This document shows positions 13,896-22,675 of a stretch of 25,906 nt of DNA, piece by piece. The stretch covers positions 3,901 through 29,806 of the forward strand of contig DLSX01000042.1 in assembly GCA_002500765.1 (NCBI GenBank), written 5' to 3'. The notes beneath the pieces were generated by a model, which was not told where the DNA came from, made no database searches, and worked only from the letters and a program-made list of their open reading frames with translations. Both the position numbers and the translations under genes were made by a program. The DNA comes from Neorhizobium sp. UBA7851 (lineage in GTDB: Bacteria > Pseudomonadota > Alphaproteobacteria > Rhizobiales > Rhizobiaceae). Position 1 is the first letter of the stretch, and each line of letters opens with the position of its first letter.

Positions 13896-14387
13896 TCATG
13901 CCAGCGAGTCGATTTCCTCGTCGGAAAGCGTATCGGGCAAAACCGTGACGGGGATCGGGAAAGCGGCGCCGCGACCGGCGACTGCGGAGACCAGAGGCCC
14001 CGGCCCTTCCTTTGCTGAGCCTGCGGCAAGCACGAGGATCGCGATATCGCGGTCTTCCTCGACAAGTCCGTTGATCTGTTCGGGAGCGCTGCCTTCGCGG
14101 ATGACGATTTCGGGATCGATGCCGATCGTCTCACGCACCCGGTGAGCAGTCTTGGCCATGACGGCTTCCGCCTCTTCCATCGCCTCGGCGCGCATGATCT
14201 GCTCGACGCCCAGCCATTGCTGAAAATCGCCTTCTGGAATGACATAGAGAAGAACCAGGCCGCCATTGGTGTTCTTGGCGCGGCGCCCGGCATAATGGAC
14301 CGCCTTTTCGCATTCCGGCGTGCCGTCGATGACCGCCATGAACTTGCGCCTGTGGCCTTCAAGCCGCGAAAGTCGTTTCGATACCAT
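13896..14387 (-). CDS. Universal stress protein (UspA) family
   Basis: 163 residues when started at MVSKRLSRLEGHRRKFMAVIDG (ATG complementary to 14385-14387), which has AAGGGGG upstream. The open frame extends to 14561 but the extra N-terminus is coded partly by repeat DNA and lacks family features. The Usp pattern is visible: a first strand with VIDGTPECEKAVHYAGRRA, GLVLLYVIPEGDF, a long acidic/basic helix, then the strand and loop IAILVLAAGSAKEGPGPL and a final PIPVTVLP strand. Usp proteins are small cytosolic ATP-binding or dimeric stress factors; this one's ligand cannot be told. It stands between trpS and nfu with its own probable -10 box. Confidence 0.85.
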   Translation of the reverse strand: MVSKRLSRLEGHRRKFMAVIDGTPECEKAVHYAGRRAKNTNGGLVLLYVIPEGDFQQWLGVEQIMRAEAMEEAEAVMAKTAHRVRETIGIDPEIVIREGSAPEQINGLVEEDRDIAILVLAAGSAKEGPGPLVSAVAGRGAAFPIPVTVLPDTLSDEEIDSLA

Positions 14388-14426
14388 GGCCGCCCCCTTG
14401 AACCCGTCCGAAGTGGTGACGGCGAA

Positions 14427-14432
14427 ATTATA
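14427..14432 (-). promoter_or_regulatory. Perfect -10 hexamer before the usp gene
   Basis: TATAAT on the minus strand, 39 bp before the chosen ATG at 14387. No good -35 hexamer is seen at 16-18 bases upstream, so this is a partial promoter call. Confidence 0.4.
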
Positions 14433-14497
14433 CGAACCGGAGAAAATGAAAACCCGGTCTTGGTGGAGAGTGTTCATCCATCCGTCGGCATCGGCGA

Positions 14498-14628
14498 TGC
14501 CCCTCATCCGCCTGCCGGCACCTTCTCCTCGTACAGACGGGGAGAAGGACACGAGACGCACTCTCCCCGCCCCAATCGAGGCACGTCCCCTCGCCCCGTT
14601 TACGGGGAGAGGGTTAGGGTGAGGGGCA
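14498..14628. repeat. 131-bp RIME-like palindromic element
   Basis: Outer perfect arms TGCCCCTCA (14498-14506) and TGAGGGGCA (14620-14628). Inside are CCTTCTCC (14521-14528) pairing with GGAGAAGG (14541-14548), and CTCTCCCCG (14561-14569) pairing with CGGGGAGAG (14603-14611). A smaller CCCCGT-TT-ACGGGG hairpin (14594-14607) overlaps the second. Two large palindromes within outer arms, with words such as CCGCCTGCCGGCACCTTCTCC, are what I recall of the rhizobial intergenic mosaic elements (RIME1). It lies 29 bp past the trpS stop and may end its transcript. Confidence 0.75.
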
Positions 14629-14657
14629 GATACTTGCTCCGCGGGGAGCCGTCACTC

Positions 14658-15722
14658 TCAGCGCAGAAAACCGATGATGTCGAAGACCTCGTCCATGACC
14701 TTGTGCGCACGGGCACCCGCACGTTCACCGCCATCCTTGAGGATCGCGTCGATATGCGATGTGTCGTCGAGCAGACGGCGCATCTCGGCGCTGATCGGGG
14801 CCAGAACCTCGACTGCGAGGTCGGCAAGTGCCGGCTTGAAGGTGGAGAACTGCTGACCACCGAATTCGGCCAGCACGTCGGCCTTGGTGCGATCAGCAAG
14901 GGCTGCATAGATGCCGACGAGATTGTCGGCTTCCGGGCGGCCGGCCAGACCTTCGATTTCGCTCGGCAGGCCTTCCGGGTCGGTCTTGGCCTTGCGGATC
15001 TTCTTGGCGATGTCGTCGGCGTCGTCCATCAGGTTGATGCGCGACAGATCCGACGGATCGGACTTCGACATCTTCTTGGTGCCGTCACGCAGCGACATGA
15101 CGCGCGGAGCCGGACCATCGATCAGCGGCTCGACGAGCGGGAAGTAGCCATGGATCGGCTCTTCGCCGACGACCATGTCGACGCCCGTGCCGGTGGCGCG
15201 GATCTTTTCCTGGAAGTCGATGTTGAACTTCTGGGCGATATCGCGGGCAAGCTCCAGATGCTGTTTCTGGTCGTCGCCGACCGGAACATGGGTGGCGCGG
15301 TAAACGAGGATATCGGCGGCCATCAGGCTCGGATAGGCGAGCAGGCCGAGCGAGGCGTTTTCGCGATCCTTGCCGGCCTTGTCCTTGAACTGCGTCATGC
15401 GGTTCATCCAGCCGATACGGGCCACGCAGTTGAACACCCAGGCGAGTTCGGCATGCTGCGGCACGGCCGACTGGTTGAAGACGATGTGCTTCACCGGATC
15501 GATGCCCGAGGCGATGAAGGCTGCGGCGATCGAGCGGATCTGGCCCTTGAGGTCGTCATGCACGAGCTGGGCGGTGATCGCATGCAGGTCGACAACGCAA
15601 TAGATGCAGTCGTTGTTTTCCTGCAGCGCCACGAACTTGCGGATCGCGCCGAGATAATTGCCGAGATGGAGATTGCCGGTCGGCTGAACGCCGGAGAAAA
15701 CGAGCGGCTTGAAGGTGTTCAT
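14658..15722 (-). CDS. trpS: Tryptophanyl-tRNA synthetase
   Basis: 354 residues. It begins MNTFKPLVFSGVQPTGNLHLGNYLGA, with the class I HIGH signature as HLGN at 19-22. VVDLHAITAQ, and VARIGWMNRMTQFKDK with VLVYRATHVPVGDDQKQHLELARDI further on, are TrpRS core sequences; KKMSKSD near residue 215 is the KMSKS loop. It charges tRNA-Trp in the cytosol. The ATG (complement of 15720-15722) has GAGGA close upstream. In related genomes trpS directly follows murJ; here about 1.4 kb with two accessory genes separates them. Confidence 0.98.
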   Translation of the reverse strand: MNTFKPLVFSGVQPTGNLHLGNYLGAIRKFVALQENNDCIYCVVDLHAITAQLVHDDLKGQIRSIAAAFIASGIDPVKHIVFNQSAVPQHAELAWVFNCVARIGWMNRMTQFKDKAGKDRENASLGLLAYPSLMAADILVYRATHVPVGDDQKQHLELARDIAQKFNIDFQEKIRATGTGVDMVVGEEPIHGYFPLVEPLIDGPAPRVMSLRDGTKKMSKSDPSDLSRINLMDDADDIAKKIRKAKTDPEGLPSEIEGLAGRPEADNLVGIYAALADRTKADVLAEFGGQQFSTFKPALADLAVEVLAPISAEMRRLLDDTSHIDAILKDGGERAGARAHKVMDEVFDIIGFLR

Positions 15723-15867
15723 GATGTCCTCGAACAGGCTGGTGGAAGGCCTCAGGCCGAAAGGTTACGCGCCTCCGGAAGGTTTGAACGTCTCCGGCAA
15801 TCGCGCCCCGCGGGCCATGTAGCTAACGCCGCGCTCTAAACACGACGGACAGGGCAGAATCAAGGGC

Positions 15868-16266
15868 TCAGCGCGCGGTGTGCTCAATCAAATCCCAGGT
15901 GTTGCCGTAGGGATCGATGAACACGGCCACGATGCCATAGGCTTCATGACGCGGCTCCTCAATGAAACATACGCCACGAGCGAGCATCGCTGCGTGATCG
16001 CGGGCAAAATCATCCGTCTTCAGGAAAAAGCCGACGCGACCGCCGGCCTGATTACCGATCACTGCCCGCTGCCGGTCATTATCCGCCTTCGCCAGAAGCA
16101 GGGCAGCGCCGTTGCCGCCCTTAGGTGCGACCACGACCCAGCGTTTTGCGTCTCCGAGAGGGGTGTCTTCGATACAGATAAAGCCAAGATCATCGCAGTA
16201 AAAAACCTTGGCCCGGTCATAGTCATCAACCACGAGAGAGACGAGAAAAAGCGACTTGTCGGTCAT
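15868..16266 (-). CDS. VOC (glyoxalase/bleomycin-resistance) fold protein
   Basis: 132 residues from MTDKSLFLVSLVVDDYDRAKVFY (ATG complementary to 16264-16266, AGGAG six bases upstream). The longer frame to 16320 lacks an SD. The two-module VOC fold shows as VSLVVDDYDRAKVFYCDDLGF with RWVVVAPKGG, then GRVGFFLKTDDFARDHAAMLARGV and AVFIDPYGNTWDLIEHT. The final Glu in DLIE is at the usual metal-ligand position, but the first strand (LVSLVVDD) lacks the usual His, so a lyase-type metal centre may be incomplete. Substrate unknown. It sits upstream of trpS, divergent from the exported peptidase gene. Confidence 0.82.
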   Translation of the reverse strand: MTDKSLFLVSLVVDDYDRAKVFYCDDLGFICIEDTPLGDAKRWVVVAPKGGNGAALLLAKADNDRQRAVIGNQAGGRVGFFLKTDDFARDHAAMLARGVCFIEEPRHEAYGIVAVFIDPYGNTWDLIEHTAR

Positions 16267-16634
16267 CAATGGCTCCTGGATTACCCCCGATGATCTGGGC
16301 GGAATCGTTGTGTTCGGCAATAGCGGGGCCGGATTTCCGCAGTTTCCGTCATTTTACCCCAAAATTTTTAGGGGTTTTATTCGCCGCGCGCACCGCGCTC
16401 TCCGCGATGCGGCCCCTTCCGCTTATGTAACAGTTTTATAACGAAGATTTGGCGACAGACTCTCTAATATAACGCTGCCTAAACCTTGCCTTAGTTAACG
16501 GATATTAAGATTTATGGTCCATTAATCTCAATTTGAGGTAAATCCCACCTTATTCATGTCACTTTTCAGAATGAAATACCCCGCCACGACGAAGTCGACC
16601 GTCATGACGACTGGTCTTTTCCTAGGGGACAACC
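16267..16634. promoter_or_regulatory. 368-bp divergent intergenic region, AT-rich, no gene
   Basis: It separates the VOC gene from the M15-type gene and must hold both promoters. The part at ~16350-16560 is distinctly AT-rich. Visible marks are TTAA-N6-TTAA (16494-16507, one base short of a CtrA spacing), a GACTC (GANTC) methylation-type site at 16458-16462, and the palindrome CTCAA-T-TTGAG (16527-16537). I found no reliable -35/-10 pair and no supported ORF. Confidence 0.4.
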
Positions 16635-17120
16635 ATGCGCATTTTTTCTCGCGTCGCGCTGGCCTGCCTTTTGGCCTTCAGCATGAACGCCAACGCTGAA
16701 GCAGCAGGCAAGAACGACAAACGCCGCGGCACCACAATTCAACACGATTACTCCGCTTTCTATACCGTACAGCGTGTCAGTGTTCGTACCGGCTGTTTTC
16801 CGGAAAAGCTGGAAGCCATCCTTGCCCATATCGCCAAACAGACCGGCAAGAAGCCGATGGTGACATCGGGCCACCGCCCGCGTTCGGGCAAGTCACAACA
16901 TAGCCGCTGTTTCGCCGCAGACATACGCGTGCCGGGTGTCTCGGAAAAACGCATTCTGGCCGCTGCACGCACCGCGCCAGGCATTGGCGGTGTCGGTCGT
17001 TACTGCAACGGCATCGTCCATGTCGATATCGGACCAAGCCGGACCTGGGCGCACTGTGGCAAGAAAGGCAAGGGCAGCCTTGCCAACCTGAAGCCCAAAT
17101 CCAAGGGCAGCGACACCTGA
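16635..17120 (+). CDS. Exported M15-type (YcbK-like) zinc peptidase, D-Ala-D-Ala class
   Basis: 161 residues from the ATG at 16635, with AGGGG upstream. MRIFSRVALACLLAFSMNANAEA is a Sec signal peptide with a probable AxA site near residue 22. The catalytic region has SGHRPRSGKSQHSRCFAADIRV and GIVHVDIGP: H89, D96 and H129 fit the zinc ligands of M15A peptidases, with D131 in HVD next to the last. Relatives cleave peptidoglycan stem peptides in the periplasm. The mature protein is small and basic with a Lys-rich tail (KKGKGSLANLKPKSKG), which may help wall or envelope binding. It is convergent with murJ, the lipid II flippase gene, and followed by a terminator hairpin. Confidence 0.83.
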   Translation: MRIFSRVALACLLAFSMNANAEAAGKNDKRRGTTIQHDYSAFYTVQRVSVRTGCFPEKLEAILAHIAKQTGKKPMVTSGHRPRSGKSQHSRCFAADIRVPGVSEKRILAAARTAPGIGGVGRYCNGIVHVDIGPSRTWAHCGKKGKGSLANLKPKSKGSDT

Positions 17121-17124
17121 TCGC

Positions 17125-17142
17125 GGCGGCTCAATAGCCGCC
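17125..17142 (+). terminator. Terminator hairpin after the M15-type gene
   Basis: GGCGGCT-CAAT-AGCCGCC, a perfect 7-bp GC-rich stem with a 4-base loop, followed on the plus strand by TGCCCTTTTAC. It occupies the 29-bp gap between the convergent M15-type and murJ genes. On the minus strand the tail is not T-rich, so it serves mainly the plus-strand gene. Confidence 0.65.
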
Positions 17143-17149
17143 TGCCCTT

Positions 17150-18724
17150 TTACGACGATGCTTTCGGCTTGCGCTTCAGATTACGGCGGATCATGCCGAG
17201 ATCGGCGCCGCCGATCAGGAAGGCCACACTGAAATAGACGATCATGGCAAGCACGATCAGAGCACCGAGAGCCGTAATCTGGCTCAGCAGGTGCGCGCCA
17301 GGCGCGAGCCATGTGCCGGCATAGGGCAATGCATAGATCAGCGACGCAGCCATCACACCGGCGGAGACGACCAGCAGAACGGTGCGCCTGGCCAATTGCC
17401 ATTCCCAAACGAGATCACCGCGCCAGACCAGAATGGCGAACAGCAGCACCGTGTTGATCCATCCCGCCGTCGCTTCCGCCGTTGCGATACCGCGCTCGGC
17501 GAGGATCGGAAACAGCGAAATCGCCAGAGCTGAATTCACCACGACGGCAAGCATGGTGATACGCATCGGCGTCTTGGTATCCTCGCGTGCGTAAAAGCCC
17601 GGCTGCAGCGCCTTGATCAGCACGAAACCCGGAAGCCCCAGCCCATAGATGGCCAGGATGCCGGCAACGACCGAGGTGTTTTCGGCAGAGAAGGCACCGC
17701 GCTCATAGAGCACGCGAATGATCGCATCCGACAGGACCCAGAGACCCGCTGCGGCAGGAAGCGTCAGGAACAGCACGAATTCGATCGAGCGGTTCTGGAT
17801 GCCGGCCGCCTCCTTCAGCTTGCCCCCCTTCAGCGCCCGCGACAGTTCCGGCAACAAGACGACACCGACGGCGACGCCCACGACGCCGAGCGGCAGCTGG
17901 TAGATGCGGTCCGCATATTGGAGCGCCGCGATCGCACCTTCCTTGCCGGAAGCGATCGCCTGGCCGATGATCTGGTTGATCTGGGTCACGCCGCCGGTAA
18001 TGGCGGCCGGCACGGCAAGCCACAGAAGCCGCTTGACGTTCGGCGTCATGCGCGGGCGGCGAAAGCCGATACTGATGCCTGCATGGCGCACGCCGATATA
18101 AACGACGGCGAGCTGCAGGACGCCGGCAACCAGGACGCTCCAGGAGAGATACCAGGCGATCACCACCGGCTCCGCACCGATCCACAGACCGTAGGCGAGA
18201 GCGGCAATCATCACCACATTGAGGAAGACCGGCGCGATGGCTGCCGCAAAGAAATGATGCAGCGAATTCAGCATGCCGCTCATCATCGCGGTCAGCGACA
18301 TGCACATCAGATAAGGGAACATGACCGCCGCCATGCGGATGGTCAGCGAGGTTTTTTCCGCATCGTCGGCGAAACCCGGCGCGATGATCCATCGCACCAG
18401 CCACGGCATGGCAAGTTCCATGGCGATGGTGATGATGAGGAGCGCCGAAAACAGCACTCCAAACACTTCTTCCGAAAAACGCTTGGCGCCCTCGACACCA
18501 TTCTGCTCGATCTCTTTCGAAAAGAGCGGCACGAAGGCGGCGTTGAAGGCCCCTTCGGCAAACAGTCGGCGAAACAGATTGGGGAAACGGAAGGCAGCAT
18601 AAAAGACGTCCGCCATCGGGCCTGTGCCCAGTGCTGCCGCCATGGCCGTTTCACGCGCGAAACCGAAGATACGGCTGCCGAGCGTCGCGCCGCCGACGGT
18701 TGCGAATTTCTTGACGAGGCTCAT
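17150..18724 (-). CDS. murJ: Lipid II flippase MurJ (MviN)
   Basis: 524 residues and strongly hydrophobic, consistent with 14 membrane helices. The start MSLVKKFATVGGATLGSRIFGFARE is the characteristic MurJ N-terminus. DVFYAAFRFPNLFRRLFAEGAFNAAFVPLF is the most conserved family block with its functional Arg residues, and the SVVAGILAIYGLGLPGF and ALQPGFYAREDTKTPMRI regions follow. It moves lipid-linked peptidoglycan precursors across the cytoplasmic membrane and is essential in most bacteria. It starts 13 nt after the glnD stop, so the two are co-transcribed. Confidence 0.97.
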   Translation of the reverse strand: MSLVKKFATVGGATLGSRIFGFARETAMAAALGTGPMADVFYAAFRFPNLFRRLFAEGAFNAAFVPLFSKEIEQNGVEGAKRFSEEVFGVLFSALLIITIAMELAMPWLVRWIIAPGFADDAEKTSLTIRMAAVMFPYLMCMSLTAMMSGMLNSLHHFFAAAIAPVFLNVVMIAALAYGLWIGAEPVVIAWYLSWSVLVAGVLQLAVVYIGVRHAGISIGFRRPRMTPNVKRLLWLAVPAAITGGVTQINQIIGQAIASGKEGAIAALQYADRIYQLPLGVVGVAVGVVLLPELSRALKGGKLKEAAGIQNRSIEFVLFLTLPAAAGLWVLSDAIIRVLYERGAFSAENTSVVAGILAIYGLGLPGFVLIKALQPGFYAREDTKTPMRITMLAVVVNSALAISLFPILAERGIATAEATAGWINTVLLFAILVWRGDLVWEWQLARRTVLLVVSAGVMAASLIYALPYAGTWLAPGAHLLSQITALGALIVLAMIVYFSVAFLIGGADLGMIRRNLKRKPKASS

Positions 18725-18737
18725 CTGGCTTTATCCG

Positions 18738-21554
18738 TCACGCGCGCGCCTTGCTTTTGCGCTGCGGCTGTTCTTCCGCGGCATTTGCCGGCGCGGGGTT
18801 CTTCTGGGCTTCCTCGCCGTGATCGGTCATGACCGACTTCAAACGCGCGGAGATGGTATTCTGCCGGTTGTCGTTGGTGACCTTCTGGCCGACCAGATCG
18901 GTGACGTAGAAGGTATCGATGACCTTTTCGCCGAAGGTGGTGATGCGGGCCGACTGGATGTCCAGCGACAGGTCGGCCAGGCCGGCGGTGATATCCGCCA
19001 GGAGACCGGTGCGGTCGAGGCATTCGATCTCGATGACCGTGAACTTGTTGGAAAGCCCGTTCGAGATGGTGACCGAAGGCGGGATATCGAACGCCTTGGT
19101 CTTCTTGCGGGACTTGGCGCGTGTAGCGATGACTTCCGGCAGGCGGCGCTTGCCCGACAGGACATCCTCGATCATCCGGCCGATCGTTGCTGCGCGGCGA
19201 AGCTCATCCTCGTCCACCGCAAACTCGCGATTGATCAGGATCGTATCGAGGGCGCGGCCATCTGTGGTGGTGAAGATCTGCGCGTCGACGATATTGGCGC
19301 CGGCCGCTGCACAAGCGCCGGCGATGATCGAAAGAAGTCGTGGATGGTCGGGGGCGAGCACGGTGATTTCGGTGATCGCCCGGAAGGCATCGGTACGAAC
19401 CATCGTCGCAAGTGCATGGCCTGCGCGATCCGTATCGCGGATGAAGGACGCATGGCGGATCTGATCGTCCAGCGACACGGCCAGAAGGTAAGGCTGGTAG
19501 TGAAGCGACGAATAGGTCTTGCGCTCCTGCTCGTCCCAGGACGACAGGCCATCGAAAAGCGCTTCTTCTGCGACACTCGCCCGCTCGCGGCGCGGCAGGT
19601 CGGAAAAACCGCCGGAGAGCAGGATTTCGGTTTCGTAATAGAGGGTACGCAGAAGCTGGCCCTTCCAGCCGTTCCAGACACCGGGGCCGACGGCACGCGT
19701 GTCGCAGATCGTCAGGACAAGCAGAAGCTTCAGCCGGTCCATGGATTGCACGACATCGGCGAAGTCGCTGATCGTCTTGCGGTCATGCAGGTCGCGGGTC
19801 TGGGCGGTCATCGACATAACGAGATGCTGCTCGATCAGCCAGACGACAATTTCGGTCTGCTTATGGTTCAGACCGAGCCTCGGGCAAAGTTTGCGGGCCA
19901 TGCGGGCACCGGCAATGGAATGGTCTTCCTGCCGACCCTTGGCGACATCGTGGAAAAGCACGGCGACATAAAGCGCCTCTCGCTCCTCTATGCCCGGCAT
20001 GATCTTGGTGGCGAGCGGATGGGCTTCCTTCATCTCGCCCTTGTCGATCTCGGACAAAGCCTCCACCGAGCGGATCAGATGCTCATCGACCGTATAGTGG
20101 TGATACATGTTGAACTGCATCATCGCCACGACCTTGCCGAATTCGGGAATGAAGCGGCCAAGCACGCCGGCCTCGTTCATGCGGCGCAGCATCAGCGCTG
20201 GGTCGCGGCGCGAGGTGAGGATCGAGAGGAACAGCCGGTTGGCCTCCTCGTTTTCGCGCAGGCTGTTGTCGATCAGCGTCAGCGAGCGGGTCATGCGCTT
20301 CAGCGCATCCGGATGCAGCTCGAGTTCATGGATATCCGCCACGTGGAAGAAGCGGATGATGTTGACCGGGTCGCGGGTGAAGACATCCGGTGAGGCAAGC
20401 GTGATGCGGCCGCGATCGGTGACGAAATCCGTGGTGCCGGGGATCTTGTGCAGGCGCTTGGTGAAACGCGAGATGACCCGGTTTGCAAGCCCGGGGGCGG
20501 CCTTGGCCTGTTGTTCCTCAAGCGCTGCGCAGAAGATGCGCGTCAGATCGCCGACATCCTTGGCGACCAGGAAGTAGTGCTTCATGAAACGCTCGACGGC
20601 GGAAAGGCCGGGGCGGGTGTGATAACCGAGGGATGCGGCGATCTCGCGCTGAATATCGAAGGAAAGGCGCTCTTCCGATTTTCCGGTGAGGAAATGCATG
20701 TGGCAACGGACCGCCCAGAGAAAATCGTCGGCCTTTTCGAACAGTCGGAATTCGCCGCGGGAGAAGACACCGAGCTTGACCAGTTCGGCGGCATCCTTGA
20801 CCCGGTAGTAATATTTGGCGATCCAGAACAGGGTATGGAGATCGCGCAGGCCGCCCTTACCTTCCTTGACGTTGGGTTCGACCAAGTAGCGGGTATCGCC
20901 GGATTTCTGGTGGCGCTGGTCGCGCTCGGCAAGCTTGGCCGCGACAAACTCGGCGCCGGTATCGGCCACAACTTCCTTGTCGAAGCGGGTTTCGAGTTCC
21001 GTGAACAGGGTTTCCGAGCCGCAGATCAGACGGCTTTCGAGGATCGCGGTGCGGATCGTCATGTCGGTCTTGGAGAGACGGATACACTCCTCGACCGTGC
21101 GGGTTGCGTGGCCCACCTTGAAGCCCATGTCCCACAGAATATAGAGCAGGAACTCGACGGCCTTGCGCATCTCGTCGGAGTTCTTCGCCGGCAAAAGAAA
21201 CAGAAGATCGATATCCGAGCCGGGCGCCAGCGTGGCGCGGCCATAACCGCCGACAGCGGAAATCGTGATGTCCTTGCCTTCCGGATGAATGGCAGCGGCG
21301 ACAATCTCATGCAGGATGCGGATGATCTGGTCCTGGACCCAGGAAATGCGCTCGGCGCAATTCAGCCCGCTGCCATCCTTTTCCAGAAGCTCGCGCGCCT
21401 TCTGGCGGCCTTCGTTGCTGGCACGGCGCATGATGGCGAGAAGTGCTGATCTCAGCTCCAGGAGCGGACGCTCCGTCTTCATCACCTCGCAGCATTCGGC
21501 CTTCAGGGCGTCTACATCGAGAAGTTCGGAGAAATTGATTTCTTGTCTGGCCAT
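18738..21554 (-). CDS. glnD: Bifunctional [protein-PII] uridylyltransferase / uridylyl-removing enzyme
   Basis: 938 residues, full length. The nucleotidyltransferase domain has VGGYGRATLAPGSDIDLLFLL near 101-121 with the metal-binding D-x-D (D114, D116). A GlnE/GlnD-type helical domain follows. The HD hydrolase domain shows VLFHDVAKGRQEDHS near residue 530. Two C-terminal ACT domains start near 725 (ITVLAPDHPRLLSIIAGACA) and 842 (IEIECLDRTGLLADITAGL) and sense glutamine. It uridylylates PII proteins at low nitrogen and removes UMP at high nitrogen, setting GlnA and Ntr activity. The ATG (complement of 21552-21554) has AGGGA upstream. The last ~30 residues are a charged low-complexity tail (PAPANAAEEQPQRKSKARA). 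Confidence 0.97.
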   Translation of the reverse strand: MARQEINFSELLDVDALKAECCEVMKTERPLLELRSALLAIMRRASNEGRQKARELLEKDGSGLNCAERISWVQDQIIRILHEIVAAAIHPEGKDITISAVGGYGRATLAPGSDIDLLFLLPAKNSDEMRKAVEFLLYILWDMGFKVGHATRTVEECIRLSKTDMTIRTAILESRLICGSETLFTELETRFDKEVVADTGAEFVAAKLAERDQRHQKSGDTRYLVEPNVKEGKGGLRDLHTLFWIAKYYYRVKDAAELVKLGVFSRGEFRLFEKADDFLWAVRCHMHFLTGKSEERLSFDIQREIAASLGYHTRPGLSAVERFMKHYFLVAKDVGDLTRIFCAALEEQQAKAAPGLANRVISRFTKRLHKIPGTTDFVTDRGRITLASPDVFTRDPVNIIRFFHVADIHELELHPDALKRMTRSLTLIDNSLRENEEANRLFLSILTSRRDPALMLRRMNEAGVLGRFIPEFGKVVAMMQFNMYHHYTVDEHLIRSVEALSEIDKGEMKEAHPLATKIMPGIEEREALYVAVLFHDVAKGRQEDHSIAGARMARKLCPRLGLNHKQTEIVVWLIEQHLVMSMTAQTRDLHDRKTISDFADVVQSMDRLKLLLVLTICDTRAVGPGVWNGWKGQLLRTLYYETEILLSGGFSDLPRRERASVAEEALFDGLSSWDEQERKTYSSLHYQPYLLAVSLDDQIRHASFIRDTDRAGHALATMVRTDAFRAITEITVLAPDHPRLLSIIAGACAAAGANIVDAQIFTTTDGRALDTILINREFAVDEDELRRAATIGRMIEDVLSGKRRLPEVIATRAKSRKKTKAFDIPPSVTISNGLSNKFTVIEIECLDRTGLLADITAGLADLSLDIQSARITTFGEKVIDTFYVTDLVGQKVTNDNRQNTISARLKSVMTDHGEEAQKNPAPANAAEEQPQRKSKARA

Positions 21555-21664
21555 GTCATCCCTGCCGATGCCAGTTTGCCGGTCGGCTTTAGCGAATTCT
21601 GGTCACCTTGACCACCGATTATGGCAACAGGTCGTTTCAAAGTTGTTGCCGTGCAACATGAAGT

Positions 21665-22675
21665 TCAAGAGCCGGTACTTTCCGCTTTTGACCGGGCACG
21701 CCATTGGCGCGGCGCCATGCCTGTCACACGGCGGAATTCTCGGTTGAAGTTCGATTTTGTCGACAGACCAACATCGAGCATGATCGATGTCGCCGACTGT
21801 CTTGTCTCATCCAGCAGACGGCAGGCCTCGGCGATCCGGCGATTGTTGACGAATTGCGAGACGTTGAGGCCCGTGGCGCGATTGATGGCCGTGGAGAGAT
21901 CGCGCGCCGGAATCTTCGCCTTGCGGGAGATTTTCGCGAGGCTGAGATTTTCGTCCTTGTAGAGCGCGTCCTCATCCAGAATGGCTGCTATACGCCGAAC
22001 GATCGCTTCATCCGCGGGATCGGGCAAAGCAGGTGCTTTCGGCGGAGATGCAGTCCGTTCCACCTCCGGCAGAAGGTAATAGATGCCCGTTGCCGCAAGC
22101 GCGACGACGTTCATGATCGCCACCGCAAACGGCACGCCTTCTGCACCGGCAAAGCCTGCATAGATGGCCACGGCGACATCGCTCAAGGCGAAGAAAAACA
22201 TCAGGATCGCCGTCAGCCTTGCGGCCCGTAACGCCGGGCGCATGCGCTGAAGGCTCGCCTCAGCCATCACTTCGTCACCACTGGCCCGTGTCAGGCGCCA
22301 GAGGGCAAAACCGTAAAAGAGGAAGATCACGAGCAGCAGCGGATCGACCAGAACCTGCAGGAAAGCGATCGACAGCGTGAGGCAGACCGGAGCCCAGAGA
22401 TGGATCCAGGGTTTTGGCAGCTTCGCATCGGTCAGCCCACGAAAGGCGAGATAGGCAAGCGGCGGCATGACAGAGGCGGTGATCGGCTGGATCGGCGCGA
22501 GCTGCCTGACGCCATAGCCGAAATGCAGGCCGACAACCACGCCCTGCAATGCATAAAGGATCAGGAAAGCCACGAAGTACCGTCGGCTTCCCGGCGCCTC
22601 CACGCCCTTCAGGCTGTGATGAAGAACCAGCGCGAAGATCAGTCCGGCGATGAAGGGCAAGGGTATGGCGAGCAA
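21665..22675 (-). CDS. AraC-type regulator with multi-TM N-terminal domain
   Basis: 336 residues. The first ~200 are hydrophobic with about six or seven membrane helices: IPLPFIAGLIFALVLHH, YFVAFLILYALQGVVVGLHF, LTLSIAFLQVLVDPLLLVIFLFYGFALW and LTAILMFFFALSDVAVAIYAGF among them. The C-terminal ~105 residues are an AraC DNA-binding domain with two HTHs: LSLAKISRKAKIPARDLSTAIN and SATSIMLDVGLSTKSNFNREFRRVTGMAPRQWR. Such membrane-bound AraC proteins probably sense envelope or small-molecule signals directly. The start appears to be TTG (complement of 22673-22675); no in-frame ATG lies upstream before a stop, so the start is uncertain. An inverted GATGA-N6-TCATC (22721-22736) lies 46 bp upstream, a candidate autoregulatory site. 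Confidence 0.83.
   Translation of the reverse strand: MLAIPLPFIAGLIFALVLHHSLKGVEAPGSRRYFVAFLILYALQGVVVGLHFGYGVRQLAPIQPITASVMPPLAYLAFRGLTDAKLPKPWIHLWAPVCLTLSIAFLQVLVDPLLLVIFLFYGFALWRLTRASGDEVMAEASLQRMRPALRAARLTAILMFFFALSDVAVAIYAGFAGAEGVPFAVAIMNVVALAATGIYYLLPEVERTASPPKAPALPDPADEAIVRRIAAILDEDALYKDENLSLAKISRKAKIPARDLSTAINRATGLNVSQFVNNRRIAEACRLLDETRQSATSIMLDVGLSTKSNFNREFRRVTGMAPRQWRARSKAESTGS

Noticed and set aside
14142..15839. A 565-codon plus-strand frame opposite usp and trpS, running through the RIME-like element.
   Set aside because: An antisense shadow of trpS; it crosses a non-coding palindromic repeat and shows no family features.
16494..16507. TTAA-CGGATA-TTAA before the M15-type gene as a second CtrA box.
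   Set aside because: The spacing is six, not seven, and the region is AT-rich, so chance occurrence is likely; noted only in the intergenic entry.
18624..20393. A 589-codon plus-strand frame opposite glnD.
   Set aside because: It is fully explained as a shadow of the well-supported glnD reading frame.
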